64,000 bases of DNA, taken from positions 25,178,679 to 25,242,678 of the forward strand of contig JAJKFL010000010.1 in NCBI GenBank assembly GCA_021186555.1, given 5' to 3'. Under the pieces are notes generated by a model, which worked only from the letters and a program-made list of their open reading frames with translations, made no database searches and was not told the origin of the DNA. Numbering within the stretch: position 1 is the stretch's first letter; each line of letters begins with the position of its first letter. Shown piece by piece: positions 1 to 12,204 of the stretch. Source of the DNA: Reticulitermes speratus. Taxonomy: Eukaryota; Arthropoda; Insecta; Blattodea; Rhinotermitidae. The position numbers were made by a program, and so were the translations under genes.

Positions 1-36
1 GCCTGTAAAAATGCAGGCATTAACATCATGGAAGTG

Positions 37-320
37 GGTCTGGATAGCTCAGTCAGTACAGTGACTTGCTACGGGCTGGACGGTCCGGGGATCGAGTCCC
101 GGTGGGGGGGGGGAGATTTTCAGCAGCCGTCCAGATCGGCCCTGGGGCCTACCCAGCCTCCTGTACAATGGGTACCGGGTCATTCACGGGGGTAAAGCGG
201 CCGGGGCGTGGCGTTGACCACCCACCCTCATCTAGTGCCAAGGTTAAAGAAAGAGTACAGCTATACCTCTACTCCCCCTCTGGGCCTTCATGGCCTGTTG
301 TAGGGTGACCTTTACCTTTT
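37..320 (+). mobile_element. tRNA-derived SINE, full-length copy (SINE family 1)
   Basis: A tRNA-like head carries an A-box-like TAGCTCAGTCAG near 53 and a B-box-like GGATCGAGTCCC near 89-100. It is followed by an unrelated body ending in CATGGCCTGTTGTAGGG and a TTTACC-type tail. The same head-body-tail order recurs in reverse at 32391-32672, and the body alone recurs at 35841-36050, so this is an interspersed retroposon and not a working tRNA. A G-run (105-114) lies just after the B box. Confidence is high for SINE; the parent tRNA is not resolved. Confidence 0.8.
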
Positions 321-334
321 TACCATCATTCAAA

Positions 335-1325
335 ATGTTTGCACCCGCTGCTCAACAACACAGCGTCACATGTTTGCACCCGCTGCTCAACAACACAGCG
401 TCACATGTTTGCACCCGCTGCTCAACAACACAGCGTCACATGTTTGCACCCGCTGCTCAACAACACAGCGTCACATGTTTGCACCCGCTGCTCAACAACA
501 CAGCGTCACATGTTTGCACCCGCTGCTCAACAACACAGCGTCACATGTTTGCACCCGCTGCTCAACAACACAGCGTCACATGTTTGCACCCGCTGCTCAA
601 CAACACAGCGTCACATGTTTGCACCCGCTGCTCAACAACACAGCGTCACATGTTTGCACCCGCTGCTCAACAACACAGCGTCACATGTTTGCACCCGCTG
701 CTCAACAACACAGCGTCACATTTGCACCCGCTGCTCAAGAACACAGCGTCACATGTTTGCACCCGCTGCTCAAGAACACAGCGTCACATGTTTGCACCCG
801 CTGCTCAACAACACAGCGTCACATGTTTGCACCCGCTGCTCAACAACACAGCGTCACATGTTTGCACCCGCTGCTCAACAACACAGCGTCACATGTTTGC
901 ACCCGCTGCTCAACACAGCGTCACATGTTTGCACCCGCTGCTCAACAACACAGCGTCACATGTTTGCACCCGCTGCTCAACACAGCGTCACATGTTTGCA
1001 CCCGCTGCTCAACAACACAGCGTCACATGTTTGCACCCGCTGCTCAACAACACAGCGTCACATGTTTGCACCCGCTGCTCAACACAGCGTCACATGTTTG
1101 CACCCGCTGCTCAACACAGCGTCACATGTTTGCACCCGCTGCTCAACACAGCGTCACATGTTTGCACCCGCTGCTCAACACAGCGTCACACGTTTGCACC
1201 CGCTGCTCAACAACACAGCGTCACATGTTTGCACCCGCTGCTCAACACAGCGTCACATGTTTGCACCCGCTGCTCAACAACACAGCGTCACATGTTTGCA
1301 CCCGCTGCTCAACACAGCGTCACAT
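335..1325. repeat. 35-bp minisatellite array
   Basis: About 28-29 head-to-tail copies of a 35-bp unit that includes CAACAACACAGCGTCACAT. A 32-bp variant lacking one CAA is interspersed and dominates the right half. Both lengths leave remainder 2 on division by three, so long open frames on the plus strand are by-products and not genes. The unit shares a 19-base word with the M element at 1651-1783, suggesting the array arose from that MITE family. Confidence 0.95.
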
Positions 1326-1650
1326 CCCAGCACATACGCACCTGCAACACCTCCGTCAGAAATGCAGATATTGCACCTGGCCACATCTGCATTCTTCCAG
1401 ACCTTACACAATTCATCGCTAATAAATATCACGTTCTTTCTTATTAAACACTACACAACGCAACAGACTTCATTACCTCATGTGTTTAACCTCAAACCCT
1501 CTCTCAGCAACTCACCGTTTCACTGTCATCACCACCATCTTGCAGTCAAGCAGTTACGCTTCTCATTGACCTGTTCCAATTTTTGTTGAGCATTGCAAGT
1601 AATACGAGATTGACGTGAGACCTGCGTCCGTCACAGCAGTGTTCTGGAGC
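1326..1650. other. Unassigned sequence
   Basis: No gene, RNA or repeat structure recognised. The first bases continue out of the last array unit into non-repeated sequence. Confidence 0.5.
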
Positions 1651-1783
1651 ATTCGGGTCTTCTGAGATGTGACACTGTGTCGTTGGGTCACTGGTTCCTG
1701 ACATTTCAAAAGAACATAGCCTTCAAAACGTCACGTACCACTCTGCCAACAACACAGCGTCACATTCCAGAAGACCTGAATCC
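1651..1783. mobile_element. M-family palindromic MITE-like element (copy a)
   Basis: The left end reads GGGTCTTCTGAGATGTGACA and the right end is its approximate inverse, ending CCAGAAGACCTGAATCC. Between them are the paired words GACATTTCAAAAGAACAT and CTTCAAAACGTCACG, giving an inverted-repeat (hairpin) layout. Related copies occur near 18060, 19215, 24380, 26574, 30230, 36205 and 36790. No coding capacity. Confidence 0.6.
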
Positions 1784-2090
1784 AAAAATTATTTGTTTTC
1801 TGGGATGTGACACCATGCAGTTTGGTAAACAGTCATGAAACGGCCAGCTACAAAACTACATGGCATCACACCCCAGAACATGGAACTCTTTATATTCACT
1901 GCCATAAAAACTTGTAATTTTATAGGGAATGGGGGAAATTAAATTTTTGGGAAGAATACAAGGGAAACTATGGTGGACGAACAAACAATAAATCCTTATG
2001 TTGTATAAGAGACACTACTTAGATCGACGTGCGGCAGGCACATGAAATATGTCTGGCTAAAGCTTTTAATTAGTGCAAGCCGAGGGGCGG
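1784..2090. other. Unassigned AT-rich sequence
   Basis: Nothing recognisable between the M element and the next array. Confidence 0.5.
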
Positions 2091-2597
2091 GCTGACAGAC
2101 GCACCGTCACACTGCGCTGACAGACGCACCGTCACACTGCGCTGACAGACGCACCGTCACACCGCGCTGACAGACGCACCGTCACACTGACAGACGCACC
2201 GTCACACTGCGCTGACAGACGCACCGTCACACTGCGCTGACAGACGCACCGTCACACCGCGCTGACAGACGCACCGTCACACTGACAGACGCACCGTCAC
2301 ACTGCGCTGACAGACGCACCGTCACACTGCGCTGACAGACGCACCGTCACACTGCGCTGACAGACGCACCGTCACACTGACAGACGCACCGTCACACTGA
2401 CAGACGCACCGTCACACTGACAGACGCACCGTCACACTGCGCTGACAGACGCACCGTCACACTGCGCTGACAGACGCACCGTCACACTGACAGACGCACC
2501 GTCACACTGACAGACGCACCGTCACACTGACAGACGCACCGTCACACTGACAGACGCACCGTCATACTGCGCTGACAGACGCACCGTCACACTGCAC
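2091..2597. repeat. 25/20-bp minisatellite array
   Basis: The tandem unit is GCTGACAGACGCACCGTCAC plus ACTGC (25 bp). A 20-bp short form lacking TGCGC is mixed in at irregular intervals. About 21-23 copies. The unit contains GACGCACCGTC, which is nearly self-complementary. Confidence 0.93.
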
Positions 2598-3032
2598 TAT
2601 AATGTACTCCTTTCCCATGTCAATTACAGACAAATACAAATGGTAACGTGCGTCTGTATAACTCTAGGACTGTTGGCAACTACACATTGCCAGTTTTGAT
2701 CCTCGGTGTAAAAAAGCCAACTATTCCTCCCTAAACACCAACACAGTACACGATATTTACGGTGAACATCCAAACATTTAAGCCTTCCTGCACACTTCAC
2801 AGGTGGGGGCCAGCATTAATAAGAACATGTAGAATGCATTATATAAATTACTTAAGTGAGCTTACATGTTACAGAGTGCAAATGTACTTAATGTACATCT
2901 GAACATTAATTGTTCCCGATTATAGAGTTTACATTCAATTAAAATAATGTTAAAACAATAAAAATATGTTGTTGTGCCCCAAGTTGTACCCCACAGATCG
3001 CATCCTTAAACTGTCCTTGGAAATGTCACAGA
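2598..3032. other. Unassigned sequence between arrays
   Basis: AT-rich, with short degenerate ACAT/ATGT words. No gene or repeat supported. Confidence 0.5.
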
Positions 3033-6000
3033 TGCCCGTTCAGCCACCTACAGTTTACATAGCTGTCAAATGTACATCGCTGCCCGTTCAGCCACCTACA
3101 GTTTACATAGCTGTCAAATGTACATCGCTGCCCGTTCAGCCACCTACAGTTTACATAGCTGTCAAATGTACATCGCTGCCCGTTCAGCCACCTACAGTTT
3201 ACATAGCTGTCAAATGTACATCGCTGCCCGTTCAGCCACCTACAGTTTACATAGCTGTCAAATGTACATCGCTGCCCGTTCAGCCACCTACAGTTTACAT
3301 AGCTGTCAAATGTACATCGCTGCCCGTTCAGCCACCTACAGTTTACATAGCTGTCAAATGTACATCGCTGCCCGTTCAGCCAGCTACAGTTTACATAGCT
3401 GTCAAATGTACATCGCTGCCCGTTCAGCCACCTACAGTTTACATAGCTGTCAAATGTACATCGCTGCCCGTTCAGCCACCTACAGTTTACATAGCTGTCA
3501 AATGTACATCGCTGCCCGTTCAGCCACCTACAGTTTACATAGCTGTCAAATGTACATCGCTGCCCGTTCAGCCACCTACAGTTTACATAGCTGTCAAATG
3601 TACATCGCTGCCCGTTCAGCCACCTACAGTTTACATAGCTGTCAAATGTACATCGCTGCCCGTTCAGCCACCTACAGTTTACATAGCTGTCAAATGTACA
3701 TCGCTGCCCGTTCAGCCAGCTACAGTTTACATAGCTGTCAAATGTACATCGCTGCCCGTTCAGCCACCTACAGTTTACATAGCTGTTAAATGTACATCAC
3801 TGCCCGTTCAGCCACCTACAGTTTACATAGCTGTCAAATGTACATCGCTGCCCGTTCAGCCACCTACAGTTTACATAGCTGTCAAATGTACATCGCTGCC
3901 CGTTCAGCCACCTACAGTTTACATAGCTGTCAAATGTACATCGCTGCCCGTTCAGCACCTACAGTTTACATAGCTGTCAAATGTACATCGCTGCCCGTTC
4001 AGCCACCTACAGTTTACATAGCTGTCAAATGTACATCGCTGCCGTTCAGCCACCTACAGTTTACATAGCTGTCAAATGTACATCGCTGCCCGTTCAGCCA
4101 GCTACAGTTTACATAGCTGTCAAATGTACATCGCTGCCCGTTCAGCCACCTACAGTTTACATAGCTGTCAAATGTACATCGCTGCCCGTTCAGCCACTAC
4201 AGTTTACATAGCTGTCAAATGTACATTCGCTGCCCGTTCAGCCACCTACAGTTTACATAGCTGTCAAATGTACATCGCTGCCCGTTCAGCCACCTATTGT
4301 TTACATAGCTGTCAAATGTACATCGCTGCCCGTTCAGCCACCTACAGCTTACATAGCTGTTAAATGTACATCGCTGCCCGTTCAGCACCTACAGTTACAT
4401 AGCTGTTAAATGTACATCGCTGCCCGTTCAGCCACCTACAGCTTACATAGCTGTTAAATGTACATCGCTGCCCGTTCAGCCACCTACAGTTTACATAGCT
4501 GTCAAATGTACATCGCTGCCCGTTCAGCCACCTACAGTTTACATAGCTGTCAAATGTACATCGCTGCCCGTTCAGCCACCTACAGTTTACATAGCTGTCA
4601 AATGTACATCGCTGCCCGTTCAGCCACCTACAGTTTACATAGCTGTCAAATGTACATCGCTGCCCGTTCAGCCACCTACAGTTTACATAGCTGTCAAATG
4701 TACATCGCTGCCCGTTCAGCCACCTACAGTTTACATAGCTGTCAAATGTACATCGCTGCCCGTTCAGCCAGCTACAGTTTACATAGCTGTCAAATGTACA
4801 TCGCTGCCCGTTCAGCCACCTACAGTTTACATAGCTGTCAAATGTACATCGCTGCCCGTTCAGCCACCTACAGTTTACATAGCTGTCAAATGTACATCGC
4901 TGCCCGTTCAGCCACCTACAGTTTACATAGCTGTCAAATGTACATCGCTGCCCGTTCAGCCACCTATTGTTTACATAGCTGTCAAATGTACATCGCTGCC
5001 CGTTCAGCCACCTACAGCTTACATAGCTGTTAAATGTACATCGCTGCCCGTTCAGCCACTACAGCTTACATAGCTGTTAAATGTACATCGCTGCCCGTTC
5101 AGCCACCTACAGCTTACATAGCTGTTAAATGTACATCGCTGCCCGTTCAGCCACCTACAGTTTACATAGCTGTCAAATGTACATCGCTGCCCGTTCAGCC
5201 ACCTACAGTTTACATAGCTGTCAAATGTACATCGCTGCCCGTTCAGCCACCTACAGTTTACATAGCTGTCAAATGTACATCGCTGCCCGTTCAGCCAGCT
5301 ACAGTTTACATAGCTGTCAAATGTACATCGCTGCCGTTCAGCCACCTACAGTTTACATAGCTGTCAAATGTACATCGCTGCCCGTTCAGCCAGCTACAGT
5401 TTACATAGCTGTCAAATGTACATCGCTGCCCGTTCAGCCACCTACAGTTTACATAGCTGTCAAATGTACATCGCTGCCCGTTCAGCCACCTACAGTTTAC
5501 ATAGCTGTCAAATGTACATCGCTGCCCGTTCAGCCACCTACAGTTTACATAGCTGTCAAATGTACATCGCTGCCCGTTCAGCCAGCTACAGTTTACATAG
5601 CTGTCAAATGTACATCGCTGCCCGTTCAGCCACCTACAGTTTACATAGCTGTCAAATGTACATCGCTGCCCGTTCAGCCACCTACAGTTTACATAGCTGT
5701 CAAATGTACATCGCTGCCCGTTCAGCCACCTACAGTTTACATAGCTGTCAAATGTACATCGCTGCCCGTTCAGCCACCTATTGTTTACATAGCTGTCAAA
5801 TGTACATCGCTGCCCGTTCAGCCACCTACAGCTTACATAGCTGTTTAAATGTACATCGCTGCCCGTTCAGCCACCTACAGTTACATAGCTGTTAAATGTA
5901 CATCGCTGCCCGTTCAGCCACCTACAGCTTACATAGCTGTTAAATGTACATCGCTGCCCGTTCAGCCACCTACAGTTTACATAGCTGTTCAAATGTACAT

Positions 6001-9000
6001 CGCTGCCCGTTCAGCCACCTACAGTTTACATAGCTGTCAAATGTACATCGCTGCCCGTTCAGCCACCTACAGTTTACATAGCTGTCAAATGTACATCGCT
6101 GCCCGTTCAGCCACCTACAGTTTACATAGCTGTCAAATGTACATCGCTGCCCGTTCAGCCACCTACAGTTACATAGCTGTCAAATGTACATCGCTGCCCG
6201 TTCAGCCACCTACAGTTTACATAGCTGTCAAATGTACATCGCTGCCCGTTCAGCCACCTATTGTTTACATAGCTGTCAAATGTACATCGCTGCCCGTTCA
6301 GCCACCTACAGCTTTACATAGCTGTTAAATGTACATCGCTGCCCGTTCAGCCACCTACAGCTTACATAGCTGTTAAATGTACATCGCTGCCCGTTCAGCC
6401 ACCTACAGCTTACATAGCTGTAAATGTACATCGCTGCCCGTTCAGCCACCTACAGTTTACATAGCTGTTAAATGTACATCGCTGCCCGTTCAGCCACCTA
6501 CAGTTTACATAGCTGTTAAATGTACATCGCTGCCCGTTCAGCCACCTACAGTTTACATAGCTGTTAAATGTACATCGCTGCCCGTTCAGCCACCTACAGT
6601 TTACATAGCTGTTAAATGTACATCGCTGCCCGTTCAGCCACCTACAGTTTACATAGCTGTTAAATGTACATCGCTGCCCGTTCAGCCACCTACAGTTTAC
6701 ATAGCTGTCAAATGTACATCGCTGCCCGTTCAGCCACCTACAGTTTACAGCTGTCAAATGTACATCGCTGCCCGTTCAGCCACCTACAGTTTACATAGCT
6801 GTCAAATGTACATCGCTGCCCGTTCAGCCACCTACAGTTTACATAGCTGTCAAATGTACATCGCTGCCCGTTCACCAGCTACAGTTACATAGCTGCTAAA
6901 TGTACAATCGCTGCCCGTTCAGCCACCTACAGTTTACATAGCTGTCAAATGTACATCGCTGCCCGTTCAGCCACCTACAGTTTTACATAGCTGTCAATGT
7001 ACATCCTGCCCGTTCAGCCACCTACAGTTTACAAGTTAAATGTACATGCTGTCAAATGTACAATCGCTGCCCGTTCAGCACTACAGTTTACATAGTGTTA
7101 AATGTAACATCGCTGCCCGTTCAGCCACTACAGTTTAACATAGCTTTAAATGTACATCGCTGCCCTTCAGCCACCTACAGTTTACATAGCTGTCAAATGT
7201 ACATCGCTGCCCGTTCAGACCACCATACAGTTTTACATAGCTGTCAAATGTACATCGCTGCCCGTTCAGCACTACAGTTTACATAGCTGTCAAATGTACA
7301 TCATGCCCGTTCAGCCACCTACAGTTTACATAGCTGTCAAATGTACATCGCTGCCCGTTCAGCCACTACAGTTTACATAGCTGTCTAAATGTACATCGCT
7401 GCCCGTTCAGCCACCTACAGTTTACATAGCTGTTAAATGTACATCGCTGCCCGTTCAGCCACCTACAGTTTACATAGCTGTCAAATGTACATCGCTGCCC
7501 GTTCAGCACCTACAGTTTACATAGCTGTCAAATGTACATCGCTGCCCGTTCAGCCACCTACAGTTTACATAGCTGTCAAATGTACATCGCTGCCCGTTCA
7601 GCCACCTACAGTTTACATAGCTGTCAAATGTACATCGCTGCCCGTTCAGCCACCTACAGTTTACATAGCTGTCAAATGTACATCGCTGCCCGTTCAGCCA
7701 CCTACAGTTTACATAGCTGTCAAATGTACATCGCTGCCCGTTCAGCCACCTACAGTTTACATAGCTGTCAAATGTACATCGCTGCCCGTTCAGCCACCTA
7801 CAGTTTACATAGCTGTCAAATGTACATCGCTGCCCGTTCAGCACCTACAGTTTACATAGCTGTCAAATGTACATCGCTGCCCGTTCAGCCACCTACAGTT
7901 TACATAGCTGTCAAATGTACATCGCTGCCCGTTCAGCCACCTACAGTTTACATAGCTGTCAAATGTACATCGCTGCCCGTTCAGCCACCTACAGTTTACA
8001 TAGCTGTCAAATGTACATCGCTGCCCGTTCAGCCACTACAGTTTACATAGCTGTCAAATGTACATCGCTGCCCGTTCAGCCACCTACAGTTTACATAGCT
8101 GTAAATGTACATCGCTGCCCGTTCAGCCACCTACAGCTTACATAGCTGTTAAATGTACATCGCTGCCCGTTCAGCCACCTACAGCTTACATAGCTGTTAA
8201 ATGTACATCGCTGCCCGTTCAGCCACCTACAGCTTACATAGCTGTTAAATGTACATCGCTGCCCGTTCAGCCACCTACAGTTTACATAGCTGTCAAATGT
8301 ACATCGCTGCCCGTTCAGCCACCTACAGTTTACATAGCTGTCAAATGTACATCGCTGCCCGTTCAGCCACCTACAGTTTACATAGCTGTCAAATGTACAT
8401 CGCTGCCCGTTCAGCCACCTACAGTTTACATAGCTGTCAAATGTACATCGCTGCCCGTTCAGCCACCTACAGTTTACATAGCTGTCAAATGTACATCGCT
8501 GCCCGTTCAGCCACCTACAGTTTACATAGCTGTCAAATGTACATCGCTGCCCGTTCAGCCACCTATTGTTTACATAGCTGTCAAATGTACATCGCTGCCC
8601 GTTCAGCCACCTACAGCTTACATAGCTGTTAAATGTACATCGCTGCCCGTTCAGCCACCTACAGCTTACATAGCTGTTAAATGTACATCGCTGCCCGTTC
8701 AGCCACCTACAGCTTACATAGCTGTTAAATGTACATCGCTGCCCGTTCAGCCACCTACAGTTTACATAGCTGTTAAATGTACATCGCTGCCCGTTCAGCC
8801 ACCTACAGTTTACATAGCTGTTAAATGTACATCGCTGCCCGTTCAGCCACCTACAGTTTACATAGCTGTTAAATGTACATCGCTGCCCGTTCAGCCACCT
8901 ACAGTTTACATAGCTGTTAAATGTACATCGCTGCCCGTTCAGCCACCTACAGTTTACATAGCTGTTAAATGTACATCGCTGCCCGTTCAGCCACCTACAG

Positions 9001-10590
9001 TTTACATAGCTGTCAAATGTACATCGCTGCCCGTTCAGCCACCTACAGTTTACACAGCTGTCAAATGTACATCGCTGCCCGTTCAGCCACCTACAGTTTA
9101 CATAGCTGTCAAATGTACATCGCTGCCCGTTCAGCCACCTACAGTTTACATAGCTGTCAAATGTACATCGCTGCCCGTTCAGCCAGCTACAGTTTACATA
9201 GCTATTAAATGTACATCGCTGCCCGTTCAGCCACCTACAGTTTACATAGCTGTCAAATGTACATCGCTGCCCGTTCAGCCACCTACAGTTTACATAGCTG
9301 TTCAATGTACATCGCTGCCCGTTCAGCCACCTACAGTTTACATAGCTGTTAAATGTACATCGCTGTCAAATGTACATCGCTGCCCGTTCAGCCACCTACA
9401 GTTTACATAGCTGTTAAATGTACATCGCTGCCCGTTCAGCCACCTACAGTTTACATAGCTGTTAAATGTACATCGCTGCCCGTTCAGCCACCTACAGTTT
9501 ACATAGCTGTCAAATGTACATCGCTGCCCGTTCAGCCACCTACAGTTTACATAGCTGTCAAATGTACATCGCTGCCCGTTCAGCCAGCTACAGTTTACAT
9601 AGCTGTCAAATGTACATCACTGCCCGTTCAGCCACCTACAGTTTACATAGCTGTCAAATGTACATCGCTGCCCGTTCAGCCACTACAGTTTACATAGCTG
9701 TTAAATGTACATCGCTGCCCGTTCAGCCACCTACAGTTTACATAGCTGTTAAATGTACATCACTGCCCGTTCAGCCACCTACAGTTTACATAGCTGTCAA
9801 ATGTACATCGCTGCCCGTTCAGCCACCTACAGTTTACATAGCTGTCAAATGTACATCGCTGCCCGTTCAGCCACCTACAGTTTACATAGCTGTTAAATGT
9901 ACATCGCTGCCCGTTCAGCCACCTACAGTTTACATAGCTGTCAAATGTACATCGCTGCCCGTTCAGCCACCTACAGTTTACATAGCTGTCAAATGTACAT
10001 CGCTGCCCGTTCAGCCACCTACAGTTTACATAGCTGTCAAATGTACATCGCTGCCCGTTCAGCCACCTACAGTTTACATAGCTGTTAAATGTACATCGCT
10101 GCCCGTTCAGCCACCTACAGTTTACATAGCTGTCAAATGTACATCGCTGCCCGTTTCAGCCACCTACAGTTTACATAGCTGTCAAATGTACATCGCTGCC
10201 CGTTCAGCCACCTACAGTTTACATAGCTGTCAAATGTACATCGCTGCCCGTTCAGCCACCTACAGTTTACATAGCTGTTAAATGTACATCGCTGCCCGTT
10301 CAGCCACCTACAGTTTACATAGCTGTTAAATGTACATCGCTGCCCGTTCAGCCACCTACAGTTTACATAGCTGTTAAATGTACATCGCTGCCCGTTCAGC
10401 CACCTACAGTTTACATAGCTGTTAAATGTACATCGCTGCCCGTTCAGCCACCTACAGTTTACATAGCTGTCAAATGTACATCGCTGCCCGTTCAGCCACC
10501 TACAGTTTGCATAGCTGTTAAATGTACATCGCTGCCTGTTCAGCCACCTACAGTTTAAATAGCTGTCAAATGTACATCGCTGCCCGTTCA
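3033..10590. repeat. 48-bp satellite-like array, about 7.5 kb
   Basis: Roughly 157 head-to-tail copies of a 48-bp unit, with anchor words CGTTCAGCCACCTACAG, TTTACATAGCTGTC and AAATGTACATCGCTGCC. Recurring variants are CAGCTACAG, CCTATTGTTTAC, CAGCTTACAT and GCTGTTAAATG. They recur in the same order (TATTGT unit, then CAGCTT/GTTAAA units, then standard units), which indicates higher-order organisation. Because 48 is divisible by three, several frames on both strands stay open for hundreds of codons; these are not genes. Copies between about 6,880 and 7,440 carry a dense cluster of one-base indels. Confidence 0.97.
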
Positions 10591-10658
10591 AACACTGTGG
10601 AACGGCAGTCACCTGCAGTGCGCCGCAGTTATGCCTCTCTGTAGGCTGTCTTACAATA

Positions 10659-11136
10659 CAGTGGACCCTCGAACTTCGAACGGTTTGATGTTCGAACTTG
10701 AAACTCGAACAAAAAATCTGAGGAAAATCCGGTTTTGAAACTCGAACAAAAACTCGAAAGTCGAACAAAGAATAACGTGGTCGTCACGTGGTCACCTTCT
10801 CTCTCTGCTTGGTCCAGATGAAAGAAGGGTAATTCATCTTCCAGTGAACAGTAATATCCCTCCTACTATTGTTATTGATTGATTATTATACAATATTTTT
10901 ATGTATGTACTATTATAAATAAAAATTTTCAATTATTGAAATTAAATATACTTGTTTTATCATTATGGTCTTTTGAAATGGGCACTTAAAATGTTTTATA
11001 TTGGGTAAATTTTGGGGGTCTGGAACGGATTAATTCAATTTACATTATTTCTTATTTGAAACTTAATTTCTTAATTGAACTCGAAAGACGAACCGTCTCC
11101 TGGAACGGATTGTGTTCGAAGTTCGAGGTTCCACTG
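10659..11136. mobile_element. Tigger/pogo-type MITE (copy 1)
   Basis: Terminal inverted repeats begin CAGTGGACCCTCGAACTTCG on the left. The right end is the inverse of CAGTGGAACCTCGAACTTCG. Both ends are flanked by TA (10657-58 and 11137-38), the duplicated target of pogo/Tc1-mariner elements. The interior is AT-rich with further CTCGAAC words and has no transposase. Confidence 0.82.
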
Positions 11137-11138
11137 TA

Positions 11139-11666
11139 CTTTGTTGCCACTGTCAAGAGCAACGTCACCAACGCAGCAGGATGCACAAGGCTTCTTCACG
11201 TAACTGACAAATGTCAAAGTTACGACTGCTCTCCGTGCCGTATCGCGTCCTGCCGTTGGTCTTTAATGCCAAATTATATGAAGTGCATTGTGAATGATGG
11301 AGCAATTTAAGCTTGGCTTTTTTCCCTGCTTATGCACATGCAATTTACATGCATATTTTGAAGTTATGTATTGAAATAACAGCTTGGACTCACCCAGATG
11401 GCAAAAGGTCAGATCTTGAAATACGTTCTTCATGACTGCAAGCTGGATCTGAGCTGCACTGAAAGGAAATAAATGATGGGATGGGGCAGGCGAAACTGAG
11501 GTAGAAACTATGTAAAGTGAAGCACACAAAATATATCTAAACATAAAGACGTACATCACAAAAGACGAACTTGATCAATCATCGCATAACAGCTTTTCTA
11601 CAGGGTGTCCCTGTTGGCCTACACATTGCACTATGAAACATACTGTACATAAAATCATATATATAA
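11139..11666. other. Unassigned sequence
   Basis: No gene, RNA or clear repeat supported between the two MITEs. Confidence 0.5.
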
Positions 11667-12204
11667 CAGTGAGTGATACCTCGGCTAACGAAGATAATTC
11701 GTTCCGGAATCACATTCGTTAGCCGAAACGTGATTTCCCGTAGGTTTCTATAGAAAATCGTTTAATTCGTTCTGGATGCTGCCCACTATTTAAAGATAAG
11801 TTTTATAAAATAGTAAAAAGCACACTATAAAAGGGCAAAACCTCACCAAATGCTGAGATGAACAGCTAACAATTGGATGAAGGAGAATGGAAAGTAGAAT
11901 GAAAAACTGACGATCTTTACACTATTATACTGAAAATATGTACACAACGTTTGTCTCGAACGTAAACAAGCCAGTCGGGTTGGTGGGTCTCCCCTATGTG
12001 ATGTGGTCAGCTCATCTCTTTGTCACACGCATACAGACGGAAAAGATAAGCTCCTGGAATGGCCCGACCGTTCATGTTTGCTGCTTTATGTTAGCGCGAG
12101 CATCCACTAAAACATTCGTTAGCCGAGTCCGAAAAACAGCGAAATAAATCTTCGTTACCCGAAAAATTCGTTACCAGGGTCACTCGTTAGCCGAGGTATC
12201 ACTG
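11667..12204. mobile_element. Tigger/pogo-type MITE (copy 2)
   Basis: The right end, read inward, is CAGTGATACCTCGGCTAACG. The left end is the same word with a 4-base AGTG duplication (CAGTGAGTGATACC). The right end is followed by TATA, consistent with TA targeting. ATTCGTTAGCCGA words repeat inside both ends. No transposase frame, so this is a non-autonomous copy. Confidence 0.75.

Noticed and set aside
37..110. A functional tRNA gene
   Set aside because: Box A and B words are present, but the stems do not pair into a proper cloverleaf by eye and the head is joined to a SINE body that recurs elsewhere.
290..1589. Frames of 350-416 codons in the 35-bp array
   Set aside because: All three plus-strand frames give the same cyclic peptide because the unit length leaves remainder 2. 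This is a repeat by-product.
8058..9410. A 450-codon frame and many similar ones on both strands inside the 48-bp array
   Set aside because: A unit length divisible by three without a stop keeps frames open automatically. Opposite-strand frames are equally open, indels break them freely, and no promoter or splice context exists.
3033..10590. CRISPR array
   Set aside because: The repeats abut with no unique spacers, no cas genes are present, and the genome is eukaryotic.
3033..10590. Telomeric or rDNA identity for the large array
   Set aside because: No TTAGG-type repeats and no rRNA sequence are present, and the unit matches neither.
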